This document shows, piece by piece, positions 48,496 to 57,892 of a stretch of 64,000 nucleotides of DNA. The DNA comes from Lingula anatina (lineage: Eukaryota > Brachiopoda > Lingulata > Lingulida > Lingulidae), in NCBI RefSeq assembly GCF_001039355.2, contig NW_019775442.1, forward strand, positions 178,281 through 242,280, given 5' to 3'. How positions within the stretch are numbered: position 1 is the first letter of the stretch; every line of letters begins with the position of its first letter. The translations under genes were made by a program, and so were the position numbers. The notes under the pieces are model-generated. The model ran no database searches and had not been told where the DNA came from. It worked only from the letters and a program-made list of their open reading frames with translations.

Positions 48496-48794
48496 AACTC
48501 TCCCACCACTAGTTGACCAGCAGGGTTGATGACCACTGCACTGGGAGCCCATTTGCAATGGGGACCATATCAAGGAAGTTTGTCTTAACTTTTACTTTAC
48601 TATCTGTATACCTAAGATGCAAGTGTTATAGTTTTTGATAATCAAGACAATTCTTCATTTGATTTTCATGAAAGGCAGTCAGATTTCATTTTTATAATTA
48701 GTTGATAATATTTTGATCACAAGGGCTTATTCAAGTTATTTTAAACAGTTTTATCTTCACGGATTGCATAAACAGCATTATCAAGTCATTTTTC

Positions 48795-48960
48795 ATAATT
48801 ACATGACACTATGCCCAACTCCTGTGTGATGCTGATGTCTGTGGCCTCATCAACCATCACACTCCATGCTGGTGTGCCCCTTAGCTCTGTTACCAGGGGT
48901 TGTAAAAGGGACTTGTCTATCATTAATAATTCATCAATAATTTTGCAGCTGCAGAAATTG
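48795..48960 (-). pseudogene. hAT-like transposase fragment, unit 1
   Basis: The minus-strand frame reads DKSLLQPLVTELRGTPAWSV, then MVDEATDISITQELGIV. The DE(A/S)TDIS block holds the first catalytic Asp of hAT transposases and domesticated ZNF862/ZMYM-like relatives. The matching fragment of unit 2 is at about 49738-49915 (DEATGIS), where that motif's Asp is changed. Confidence 0.6.
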
Positions 48961-49121
48961 GTATTACTACCGACCTTTAAAAAATTGCTGTACTGATAAT
49001 TAATAAAAATTATGAATTTATGAAATGATTAAATATGTTGAATATACATCTGAAAATGTTTATTTTTTCCCAAAACTTGTTTTGAAATTACCTTGCTTCA
49101 AAATAAGCCAGTATTTCTTAC

Positions 49122-49311
49122 CATGTTGATGTATTTCTCTTGTAACTCGGTCATGGCTGCAATAAATCCAGCCTTTTCCATATTGGCTGATTTTCTGTCT
49201 GTCATTCTCTTATCAAGTGTATGGACTGTGAGGATCCCTTGGTGTAGTTTTCCATGAGTGTGTATGTGCAATACTGTGCACTATGTCCAGGTGTGTCATT
49301 TCTTCTATCAC
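49122..49311 (-). pseudogene. TDAH-family transposase-like exon, unit 1
   Basis: The exon lies between a TTATAG acceptor and a GTAAGA donor. It carries NDTPGHSAQYCTYTLMENY and RMTDRKSANMEKAGFIAAM. The family, common in marine invertebrates, usually has DGR.DSPGHSAQYC and later TDAH; here DGR has become DRR. Lengths of 190 here and 191 in unit 2 show a one-base deletion near 49240 that breaks the frame. Confidence 0.6.
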
Positions 49312-49334
49312 CTATAAAACAAAGATTATTGTTA

Positions 49335-49490
49335 TACCTGAAAGGCTGTAATGGAACCGTCCTGACCTTCTTTTCTGGTAAGTTCCATCTACAGAAGCAG
49401 ATATTGTGTTAAACTTGACCCCCAACTCTCCCACCACTAGTTGACCAGCAGGGTTGATGACCACTGCACTGGGAGCCCATTTGCAATGGG
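49335..49490 (-). pseudogene. Possible Mutator-like transposase fragment
   Basis: The frame reads WAPSAVVINPAGQLVVGEL, then SASVDGTYQKRRSGRFHYS before a GTATAAC donor-like site. DGT(W)QKRG is the usual first-Asp motif of Mutator-like domains in invertebrates. It spans the unit 1/unit 2 junction. The identification rests on one short motif. Confidence 0.4.
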
Positions 49491-50052
49491 GACCATATCA
49501 AGGTAGTTTGTCTTAACTTTTACTTTACTATCTGTATACCTAAGATGCAAGTGTTATAGTTTTTGATAATCAAGACAATTCTTCATTTGATTTTCATGAA
49601 AGGCAGTCAGATTTCATTTTTATAATTAGTTGATAATATTTTGATCACAAGGGCTTATTCAAGTTATTTTAAACAGTTTTATCTTCACGGATTGCATAAA
49701 CAGCATTATCAAGTCATTTTTCATAATTACATGACACTATGCCCAACTCCTGTGTGATGCTGATGCCTGTGGCCTCATCAACCATCACACTCCATGCTGG
49801 TGTGCCCCTTAGCTCTGTTACCAGGGGTTGTAAAAGGGACTTGTCTGTCAACTCAACCATTTCATCAATAATTTTGCAGCTGCAGTAATTGGTATTACTA
49901 CCGACCTTTAAAAAATTGCTGTACTGATAATTAATAAAAATTATGAATTTATGAAATGATTAAATATGTTGAATATACATCTGAAAATGTTTATTTTTTC
50001 CCAAAACTTGTTTTGAAATTACCTTGCTTCAAAATAAGCCAGTATTTCTTAC

Positions 50053-50243
50053 CATGTTGATGTATTTCTCTTGTAATTCGGTCATGGCTGCAATAAATCC
50101 AGCCTTTTCCATATTGGCTGATTTTCTGTCTGTCATTCTCTTATCAAGTGTATGGACTGTGAGGATCTTTTTGGTGTAGTTTTCCATGAGTGTGTATGTG
50201 CAATACTGTGCACTATGTCCAGGTGTGTCATTTCATCTATCAC
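50053..50243 (-). pseudogene. TDAH-family transposase-like exon, unit 2
   Basis: Same exon as 49122-49311, without that frameshift but with TGA in place of the second Arg codon (DR-stop-NDTPG). Each unit therefore carries a different lesion. Confidence 0.6.
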
Positions 50244-50411
50244 CTATAAAACAAAGATTATTGTTATACCTGAAAGGCTGTAATGGAACCGTCCTGACCT
50301 TCTTTTCTGGTAAGTTCCATCTACAGAAGCAGATATTGTGTTAAACTTGACCCCCAACTCTCCCACCACTAGTTCACCAGCAGGGTTGATGACCACTGCA
50401 CTGGGAGCCCA

Positions 50412-51783
50412 ATTTAAGATTGTTTAAAAACAATGCATTTATCACTGAATAATTACAGTTTTCTTAATCAACAAATGCTTCATTGCTTGTAGATGGTAGG
50501 AATCGGGCATTGCAGCATGGCAGTCACCTGTAATGAAAAGCATTCTGAACTTAATTCTACATATATTGTATGGGGCTTAAATTATTCCATGTTATCAGTT
50601 AGTTTATTTATAGGTTATAAATAGTACCCTACTGTAACATATATATATATGTACATGCCTGGTGTAACACACGTAGTGCTAAGAAAGGAATATAGAGTCT
50701 TGTTGGGGTGATTTAAGTTGTTATTCTTCTCTTTTGTCTATACCAGTTGTAAAATACTCCTCAACGATGACAGTTTTAACTGAAATAAAAAATTTAATTA
50801 ATAAATAAATAAAATACTTAACTACTTTAATACAATAATTACAATGGGAATAATCTAGAATGCTGTAATTGAGAAATCTGCAATAGCACAATATGGCACA
50901 ATTTAGGCACCCAACATCTTTGAGACAACTAGCACAATTTGTGCAACATGAGACAGCAGAGAAAGCATGAGGTGCATTATTCCTTCAGAATATCTAACTG
51001 AACATTAAACATGTTTTACTATAAAAATTCTACCACATAAGACAAGGTGTGTCATAAAAACCATTAAATTTCACAGCAAAGAACTAGTACAGTGTAGATA
51101 AATCAATCAAAATCATTGTGGGTCAAACTGCTTCTCAGTAAGCATTAAACTCAAAAACAAGCCAAAAACAACAATTCGCTTAACTAAGCGCATCTAAATT
51201 TCTCTTTAGTTACAAAAAATGACATTAAAAACAATTTTACTCACATTCCTGGTTGGACAGGGTTCTCAAAGGTTTACACCAGGTTTAAAAACTTCTAGGA
51301 TTATGAAAACACGTTTTATTCCTCTCAAGAACAGACAAAGGAATGTGTTGTGCTAGGAAATTTAAGCCCCCTCCAGGAATGTCATTAAAAGACAATCAAG
51401 GGAAACTATTTGCTAGTTAATTCTTTCTGTCAGCTATAGGGGTCAGCACCTTGCAACCTACTTTGATTCAGCTAGCTAAATTTTGCCAGGTGTTACACCT
51501 GGTATTGTAACTTTTTATTCAACATATAAAAATACCTCTTTTTGTAACTTTTTCCTAGAGTGCATGTTCTGTTGACTCTCAGGCAAGCTGTTCTATGGTT
51601 GAGCCAACCTCTTCACTTCTGTGTTGAATGAAGTTGTTTAAGATGGTTGGCAAGTTGACTGTTGATACAAAGTTATTAATCTCTGTGCCACCAACCGATA
51701 CATGTCTAATGTGCCGATGCGCAACTTAACCGCACGATCGGCAGAGGTATGCTTACCTGAAGTTAGGTGATGTGATTCTGTTG
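50412..51783. other. Non-coding
   Basis: AT-rich spacer with no supported feature. Confidence 0.4.
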
Positions 51784-52062
51784 CTAGACAGCTAGCGTAG
51801 AGAAACAAGCTGGGCATGTGCAGGCGCTGTTTCCTCTTCCATTACTACACCTAGCTATCCCATTATGAGCATCAGTGACAGCCTCTACAATGTTGATGTC
51901 TTTATCTTGTAATTCCGTCATGGCAGCAATAAATCCTGCCTTTACCATATTAGCTGATTTTCTGTCTGTCATTCTCTTATCAAGTGTATGGACTGTGAGG
52001 ATCTTTTAGGAGACATTGTCCATGAGCGTGTGGGTACAGTATTGTGTCATTTCTGCCATCAC
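51784..52062 (-). pseudogene. TDAH-family transposase-like exon, third copy
   Basis: After a TTTTTTAG acceptor the exon starts with the canonical GDGRNDT, loses about 20 bp where PGHSAQ should be, has a TAA after MDNVS, and continues TDRKSANMVKAGFIAAM to EAVTDAHNGIA. It is longer at its 3' end than the tandem copies and still holds the TDAH Asp. Confidence 0.65.
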
Positions 52063-52335
52063 CTAAAAAACCAAGGATTAAAATTAAGTTAGTACATTAA
52101 AAAACTGTTTTAATGTTTATAAAAAACTGAATAACAATTTTTCAGTTGTACAAAAACAATCTTATTATTATAAGTCATAATTATGTAGAAAATGTAAACT
52201 AAAATGAACCTCAGTCTTTGCTTATTTATGTTTATACAAGAAATGCATTGCCTGAACTCATTAAAAATGACATACAAATTTGACACAGCCAATGTTAACA
52301 GAACATTTGTTTTTGCTACCATGCATATGAAAATC

Positions 52336-52670
52336 TTCGCCTACCTAAAACAAAATCTTTTTGTCTCATTTCACCCAGCACCTGTCTCTGGTGTTCCTCC
52401 CAATACTTGTCAATAGTGGGTATTATGTAAGTCCTACAGATCTCCATGAATTGGTCAGCTGACGGGAATTTTACATTTACCATGTCTGCCCACAAAGACA
52501 CCTTGTTATAGTTGTTTCTATAGTCAGTATAGCTGCTGACATCAAAAAGTCTCCACTGTGAAGTCTGCAGTGAGATTGTCGTCTTCACTTTGTGTCCTGT
52601 CATTGTTTTTGGCTGATTCAGACTCTGCCCTATCAAGGAATGGTTGCACTCAAAGACTCAAAAAACCATA
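52336..52670 (-). pseudogene. Upstream exon of the TDAH-family protein
   Basis: The frame contains SYTDYRNNYNKVSLWADMV and YIIPTIDKYWEEHQRQVLGE, ending RQKDFVLG at a GTAGGC donor-like site. In this family an IP.IDKYW...Q..VL block directly precedes GDGR.DSPGH, exactly as the next exon at 52062 does, so the two belong together. Confidence 0.6.
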
Positions 52671-52884
52671 CTACAATTTTTTTGCAATTAGTCCCGGGTT
52701 AAACCATTTTTTTCTTAGACTAGTACCCTGATGCTAGTTTCAGGTGCTACCCAGCCACGCCCTCAATCTCAGAATCATTACTAACACTATGCCTCAGGTG
52801 TTTTGAGGCTTCTGCCCTTTTCCAGATGGTACATACATGTTCTGTTATCTGAGAACCCTTGTATTCCAACTTTATTGGTGACAT

Positions 52885-53340
52885 CTAGCAATGGCTCTCT
52901 ACGGTTGACCATGTCTTCCAGAACTTGATCATTATTAAATGTGCATCAAAGGGTGTTTGTATAATCTTGTGAAGCTTTATGTACTGCCAGAAAGAGATTT
53001 CAATAGTTGTTGGTAGTTGAAGTAACGAATTAGGATTAGCATGATTTTGTGTGACTGCAGTTACATCTCCCCATTCAATGGTAACTTTGGGCCACAATGA
53101 CTTAATAATGATCAAATTCCGTACTGCAAGTCTACCTCCCATGCTGATTTCTTTTGGACATGATTTTACCTTGGATAGAGGGAGTAGGAGACTTCCCTTG
53201 GTACTTGAAATTTCTAGGGCCAAGCAATTTTGCTTGTGATGCCTTTTAAATAGGACAAACATACCCATTATAATAAAGAATAAAAGAATTACTGAAAAGT
53301 ATACTGTTGGCATCAACTCATGTATTAGTACATTATACAC
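52885..53340 (-). other. Single-pass membrane protein frame of unknown family
   Basis: An open minus-strand frame of 151 codons. A hydrophobic segment (about residues 10-33, VYFSVILLFFIIMGMFVLF) is followed by a basic stop-transfer KRHHKQN and a ~110-residue soluble part (LEISSTKGSLLLPLSKV, then WPKVTIEWGDV and FDAHLIMIKFW). The tail resembles, from memory, cytoplasmic tails coded at the 3' end of some invertebrate retroelements; this is not firm. No signal peptide or start context is certain, and upstream exons may exist. Confidence 0.4.
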
Positions 53341-53431
53341 CTCAGTTTCAAGGCTAGTTGGTGAGCTGGTGGTTGTACTACTTTGGTAAATGAAGACTGG
53401 AGCTGGGTTAGCTTTAACATGATTGCTGTGC

Positions 53432-53740
53432 CTAAAATTGTGATTTTATATGCCAAAGTGGCAGAACATAAATTCCCAAACAAGCAAGAGCCAAAGCAAT
53501 ATAACCTATTACATCATCTAAGGATATCCCACCATCCGGAGGGAGTTCTAAGTCAAAGAGTAGTAAAAGTAAAAGAAATTTAATCTTACCCCTAGTCTCC
53601 ATCCCACCTTCCAGGCCATCGAGGGCTGGAATTCCAACATACATGTTTACGATGCTCTTCTTGGTTGGACTGAGTCCCTGGGGTGGTGGACCACCTCCAG
53701 TAAGGTTTCTGAACTTGTAATGTTGTGGTAATAGATACAA
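53432..53740 (-). other. Unidentified minus-strand frame with possible intron
   Basis: The frame has a Pro/Gly-rich part (GGGPPPQGLSPTKKS) and a hydrophobic segment (YIALALACLGIYVLPLW). A GTAAGA donor and a TTAG acceptor within it would remove the run of Leu codons. It lies directly 5' of the membrane-protein frame and could be part of the same transcript. Confidence 0.3.
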
Positions 53741-54366
53741 GAAAATTAAGTTTTAAGAGAATACTTGAGTGATACAACACTTGGGTTGCTCTATTGTTCT
53801 TCGTTGAGAGTGCTCCATGAAGATTTAAGGGAGTATTCCAGGCAGTGATACGTTAATTTTGCGGGTGATTTATAGTCTCTTAAATCCTTGTCCCTTGGGC
53901 CATGAACCATACACTTCTCATATTGATTTTTTAAGTAAGGCTTATGTCTCTAGAGTCCAAATGTGTGTGATAGTTTTATCAGCCTGGTAGCTTTTTCTGT
54001 GCTATCACACATGTAACAACACCCCTCCAGCAGCAAGTGAACACAAAAGTTTCCAATAAAATTCTGTTGAATCACAAAATTGAATTAGGAGTTATAATTC
54101 CTACAAATTAGATAAAAATAAAGCTGTTAGCAAGATTTTAGGGTATTTTTTATCATCATTAGGGAAACTGTGGGCTAGGATGTGCAAGCAGAGTAAAAAT
54201 AAACATGGGGGTAGGGATAAAAAAAAATGCCCATAAATTTAGTTTAACACACAATATACCCATTTAAATTGAGTAAAAGATGAGTTGGATGTAATAATGT
54301 AACTAGACTATGATAAGCATGAAACTATCAATCAAGTCCACTTAACAAAGGTCACAAGGTCAAAAT

Positions 54367-54751
54367 AATGCATTATTTCTACACATGTCGGTGCATCGGA
54401 GGTCGTTTGCAATGCACACACATTCAGGAAGAGCACATTCTTTAGAACAAGTACATGCCTGAGGTGCAGTCTGACCATCCATCCGGTCAATAACTAGCTA
54501 TTTTGCTGGGAATCTTCGTCAGTTAATTTCCATCCTCTGCCAAATGGACTCAGAATCTCTGGGTCATTTTCCAGACATCTCTTCTTTATTGCTGCTTGAT
54601 AGTTGGCTCGCTGTGCGTGTTTAACCAAGCAGCCTTTGCATGATAGCAGTTGGCTTTCTATCTCACCTTGTTTAGCACAAAATGTCCAAGGATTTGTTTT
54701 GTCTCTCTGTTTAAAATCTGAGCGTAGGTTTTTTAATTTAGAGGGCCACAA
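54367..54751 (-). pseudogene. Cys-rich C-terminal tail (CxC type), broken by a stop
   Basis: The frame ends NYQAAIKKRCLENDPEILSP, FGRGWKL, then after an in-frame TAG continues GWMDGQTAPQACTCSKEC and CVCIANDLRCTDMC. A G.GW.L...W....AP followed by CxC and C.C....L.C...C is a recurrent, unnamed C-terminal tail of large invertebrate proteins, many of them element-encoded. The stop at about 54493-54495 argues for decay. Confidence 0.6.
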
Positions 54752-54766
54752 AAAGAATCTATCTCC

Positions 54767-54961
54767 TCAGTCTTCCTTGTGACTGGGGATGGTACAGCCT
54801 GCTGATAATTTATGATAATGTCTGATATTTAGATTTTCTAGAAGCCATTCCACTTTTCCTTTGAATTCGTGTCCTTGGTAAGACTTGACAATGGCAGGAT
54901 TACCAAACCCACGGAAGAGTCTTGAGATAATTAGGGAAATAGGCTTACTGTGTTTTGACAA
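54767..54961 (-). pseudogene. Integrase core fragment, second locus
   Basis: The frame has NPAIVKSYQGHEFKGKVEWL followed by LENLNIRHYH, matching the stretch around the second catalytic Asp of DDE integrases (P.I..SD.G.EF). That Asp is changed (SYQG rather than SDQG), so the site is lost. About 64 codons are kept. Confidence 0.65.
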
Positions 54962-55758
54962 ACCTCGATATAGTTTGTTAATATTGTTAATCAGTTTTCT
55001 CGCCCCAAGCCTTTCGCAGATTTATAAGATTTCTTAATAATTTGCACCATGTCCTTTGGTCATATCACCTCTTTGTTTTCAAATAATGACCTGGCTTCTT
55101 AAATGGTGAACTTCTCTTTGTTCCCCAAAAAATTGGTAGTATACTCTCTTCTCATGAATGTTAGTTTCCCAATTTTTTCTTGTGAAAGTGTCCCTTCCAC
55201 CACTTGTATGTCTATTCATCTCTATTCATGTTAACTCTTTCGAAGGTGTAGTTGTAGATGAAACAGTGTTAAAATTGCATTCACAGTAAACTAAAGATTC
55301 AAGTTTTCAATCGTGTCTACATATTATCAAAAATATCCACTTTCTTCGGGCACTGCGTGAACTGGCCATGTATGTTATGAAGCTCTTACTATGTATGCAT
55401 GGATGATACTAATAAACCTGTTAAATGTGACACATATACTGTTATTTAAGTCTTTAGAGATTCAGTACATATAAATATGATATAATAATATTTATTTCTT
55501 TAAAACCGCACTACACTTCTGTCTCACTGCTGTTTACAAATTAAATTGTTAGAATTACAAGTAATTATATAAATATTAAAAGCTGAGGTGAATAAGACAG
55601 TTAAAATTATTAATGCTGTTTATAACTTTTTATGATAAAATGACAAAATATGTAATTTCAAGTATTAAAATTAATTGCAGCTCTGTGCAAATAACAATGT
55701 TTACAAGCCTTTTTTAAAAACCTCAACACTATGTATAGTCTGAATGTGTAAGGGTAGT
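54962..55758. other. Spacer
   Basis: Short minus-strand integrase-like debris may continue to about 55070, then AT-rich sequence with no feature. Confidence 0.35.
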
Positions 55759-55995
55759 TCATCCTATATAAAGGGTGCTGAGTGCCAGTCCTGAAAATAT
55801 GCTACAGTTTGCTGCCAGCTTGCTCTTTTGTAACCTGCTCCACAGCACTAACTTCAGCCAGTTATATATGTCTACTGTCTGACATTTGTCCAGCAGCTCT
55901 GGAAATGAAACATCACACAGATCCTTGTCATACAGTTCAGTCAGTTGTGCTGAAAACTGGTCCTTCAAAGTTGTTACATGTATAATACTTTCCAT
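55759..55995 (-). pseudogene. YqaJ-type nuclease, N-terminal fragment
   Basis: The first frame has FSAQLTELYDKDLCDVSFPE and LLDKCQTV; after a +1 shift it reads VEQVTKEQAGSKL, stop, HIFRTG. The order LL..C.TV ... VE..T.EQ..S.LW...R.GRIT is the lead-in to YqaJ-like exonuclease domains in invertebrate elements. Inactivated by the frameshift and by a TAG where Trp is expected. Confidence 0.6.
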
Positions 55996-56532
55996 GAGAC
56001 TCTATATGTATGGTGTATGGTGCATTCCTCTGAAAAAGTTTTAATGCAGTAAGTGTGCTCTATATATTAAACACATTTGCAAAAAAACCTGTCCCTAATA
56101 CGTCACACATAGCAGGAGGGTATAACCCTTCTGTCTCCTGCTGTTAGCTTGTGGTATTGCCAAGTTATAAAACTTCTGTATGCAGCATGGCGCATGGAGG
56201 CATTATCTTCTTATCCCTCCTCCCTGTCGTCGTCCCGACCCTCATAATCGCCCCTTATGACCCAATAAATAACCAGGTGAAAAGGATTCAAGATATTGAA
56301 TTCCATAACCTGAAATAATATTAACAAGACCTCTGACTATTGTACTATACCTCAAGCTTTTTTAAGATATTTGTTATGGCCATATATGAAATCAATTTTG
56401 AATATAAAATTTGAGTAAATCACATTTTTAAATAACCATTGTAGTGAAGATGTACCACTGTTTGAAGACAATGACTGTTAACTTGTTCCAACACATAGTA
56501 ACTATGAATAGTTGTTTATTTCAATTATTATT

Positions 56533-56918
56533 TCAATGGTATATAAGAGCAAAGGCTTCTTTGCGGCACAGTAACAATTTGTAATCAGAAGTACATACAG
56601 GGTCCAGGCTTTTGCAGCTCCCAGGGTGCTGGCAGCATTTCTTTTCTGGAGCAGTGGGCATTTGTCTGCATTTCTCACAGACAGTCCAGTCCGCCTGGTC
56701 AGAACAATCAACTTACCTCAAAAAACTTTTATCTAATCCCTCACCAAGGGCCTTCAACCTATCATTGGCAGTTTGCAGCAAAATATGTTTCTTTCCCTCC
56801 AAATACTTCAGTTTGCCCATTTCCTGGCACATAGAATTCTTCTCTGTCCTTGCATCTTTAATGTCGAATTTCAATTCATCCTGCATTTTTCTAATTAAAT
56901 CTCATTTCTCTCCAAAGC
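56533..56918 (-). pseudogene. Coiled coil plus P2RX7-tail-like zinc domain
   Basis: After a TTTATAG acceptor the exon codes for a charged helix (KDARTEKNSMCQEMGKLKY) and, beyond one TAA at about 56711-56713, DWTVCEKCRQMPTAPEKKCC, QHPGSC and a TGA at 56533-56535. W.VC..C..MPT..E..CC is the zinc-binding signature of the P2X7 receptor cytosolic domain, which in many invertebrates occurs in stand-alone, often element-linked proteins. An extra base near 56895 and the TAA suggest decay. The helix exon has a paralogue at 42205-42412. Confidence 0.7.
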
Positions 56919-57146
56919 CTATAAATAACAAATCAGTATATTCTTCACCAAACAAAATTCACTCAAAAACCTTATTAGTCCTCTTCAATTTCATACTATC
57001 ACAAATTATATACCTCCAATTACAAATCACAAACTTTTTCCTTTCTCCTATTTTTTCTACATAAAAACAAAAAAATAAACATCTATTTTACTAAAATCAT
57101 ACCTACAAATTTACATGATCCAAAAAAAAAAAGCAAAAAAAATTAC

Positions 57147-57296
57147 CGCTTTAGTCAAAACAATTTGTTTCTGCTCCATTTTATAGCAGACGCTGTCCAT
57201 TCTAGTAATAACCTCATCATATTCACCTAAGCGCGTCTATATTCTTAGCAGAGGGTCTCTTGTGGGTGAATAACCAAACCTCTGTTGTTGAGCCAT
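57147..57296 (-). pseudogene. Probable first coding exon for the zinc-domain protein
   Basis: The frame starts at an ATG and reads MAQQQRFGYSPTRDPLLRI, a TAG, then TRLGEYDEVITRMDSVCYKM to a GTAATT donor. The Asp/Glu-rich helix would run into the coiled coil of the exon at 56918. Joining the two is inference from strand, order and splice sites. Confidence 0.45.
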
Positions 57297-57725
57297 CTTT
57301 AAATAAACATATTGCAGTTCTCGAAAAAATATCAAACTATTATTACAAAAGAAACTTCCCCCAGAACTTGACCTCCTTACACATCATGATCTCAAAAACA
57401 CACCACAATTACCAACAAAACAAATAACAACAGCCTTGTGAATTGTTTATGTGTCTAAAAGAAAAAATAACTTTGTGAAGTCATCCATTGTTTCCCCTCT
57501 TTTTGTGTGAAAACTGTTCCCTTAAATGCAGTCATGTTGCATATATTATATCATCCCCCTATCTTTATTTTGGGGATAATACTTATTCCTGACAAAATGT
57601 CCATCTGAAATATTTTGTTGGTGGTGATTTGTCCCAGTGCTGTCAAGGTTTGTGAACCAGACTTAATTTTTTCTTCCTGCATCAGGAGATAGGACCCATT
57701 GGCTGCTTAGTTATCAAACACTTAC

Positions 57726-57892
57726 TCTGATTCTGATCTTGACTCTATGTCACTCAGCTCAATTGGAGGCAGTGGCTTTGAACTTGCTGTAGGAGTACTG
57801 GTACTGGTAGATGTCTGGTAGTAGGGGGCCATGTTCATATCGAGCCTATCTGTACCCATCCCTGGACATCCACTGGTGGTCATTCTAAACAT
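57726..57892 (-). CDS. Possible short coding exon, Ser/Thr-rich
   Basis: An ATG at 57892 opens a frame with GCPGMGTDRLDMNMAPYY, STSTSTPTASSKPLPPIEL and SDIESRSES, ending in a GTAAGT donor. No stop or frameshift is present. Its composition resembles the disordered N-terminus of P2RX7-domain proteins, but no downstream exon is confirmed. Confidence 0.4.

Larger units (their letters stand above)
48496..50411 (-). repeat. Tandem array of two units (938 and 922 bp) plus a 56-bp partial
   Basis: Each unit starts with AACTCTCCCACCACTAGTT (48496, 49434, 50356), the third being only the first ~56 bp. Each carries the same transposase-derived minus-strand fragments: a hAT-like DEATD block, the TDRKSANME exon, and a DGTYQKR block near the unit junction. 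Units differ by a few per cent. Confidence 0.92.

Noticed and set aside
56694-56716. A 22-base intron between the coiled coil and the zinc domain
   Set aside because: GTAAGT and CAG are present but 22 bases is too short for an animal intron. Reading through with one TAA is in frame, so I call it a stop in a pseudogene.
39682-57892. A Maverick/Polinton giant element
   Set aside because: Integrase and a cysteine protease are present, but no protein-primed polymerase, packaging ATPase or capsid gene was seen, and the integrase fits Ginger/gypsy better.
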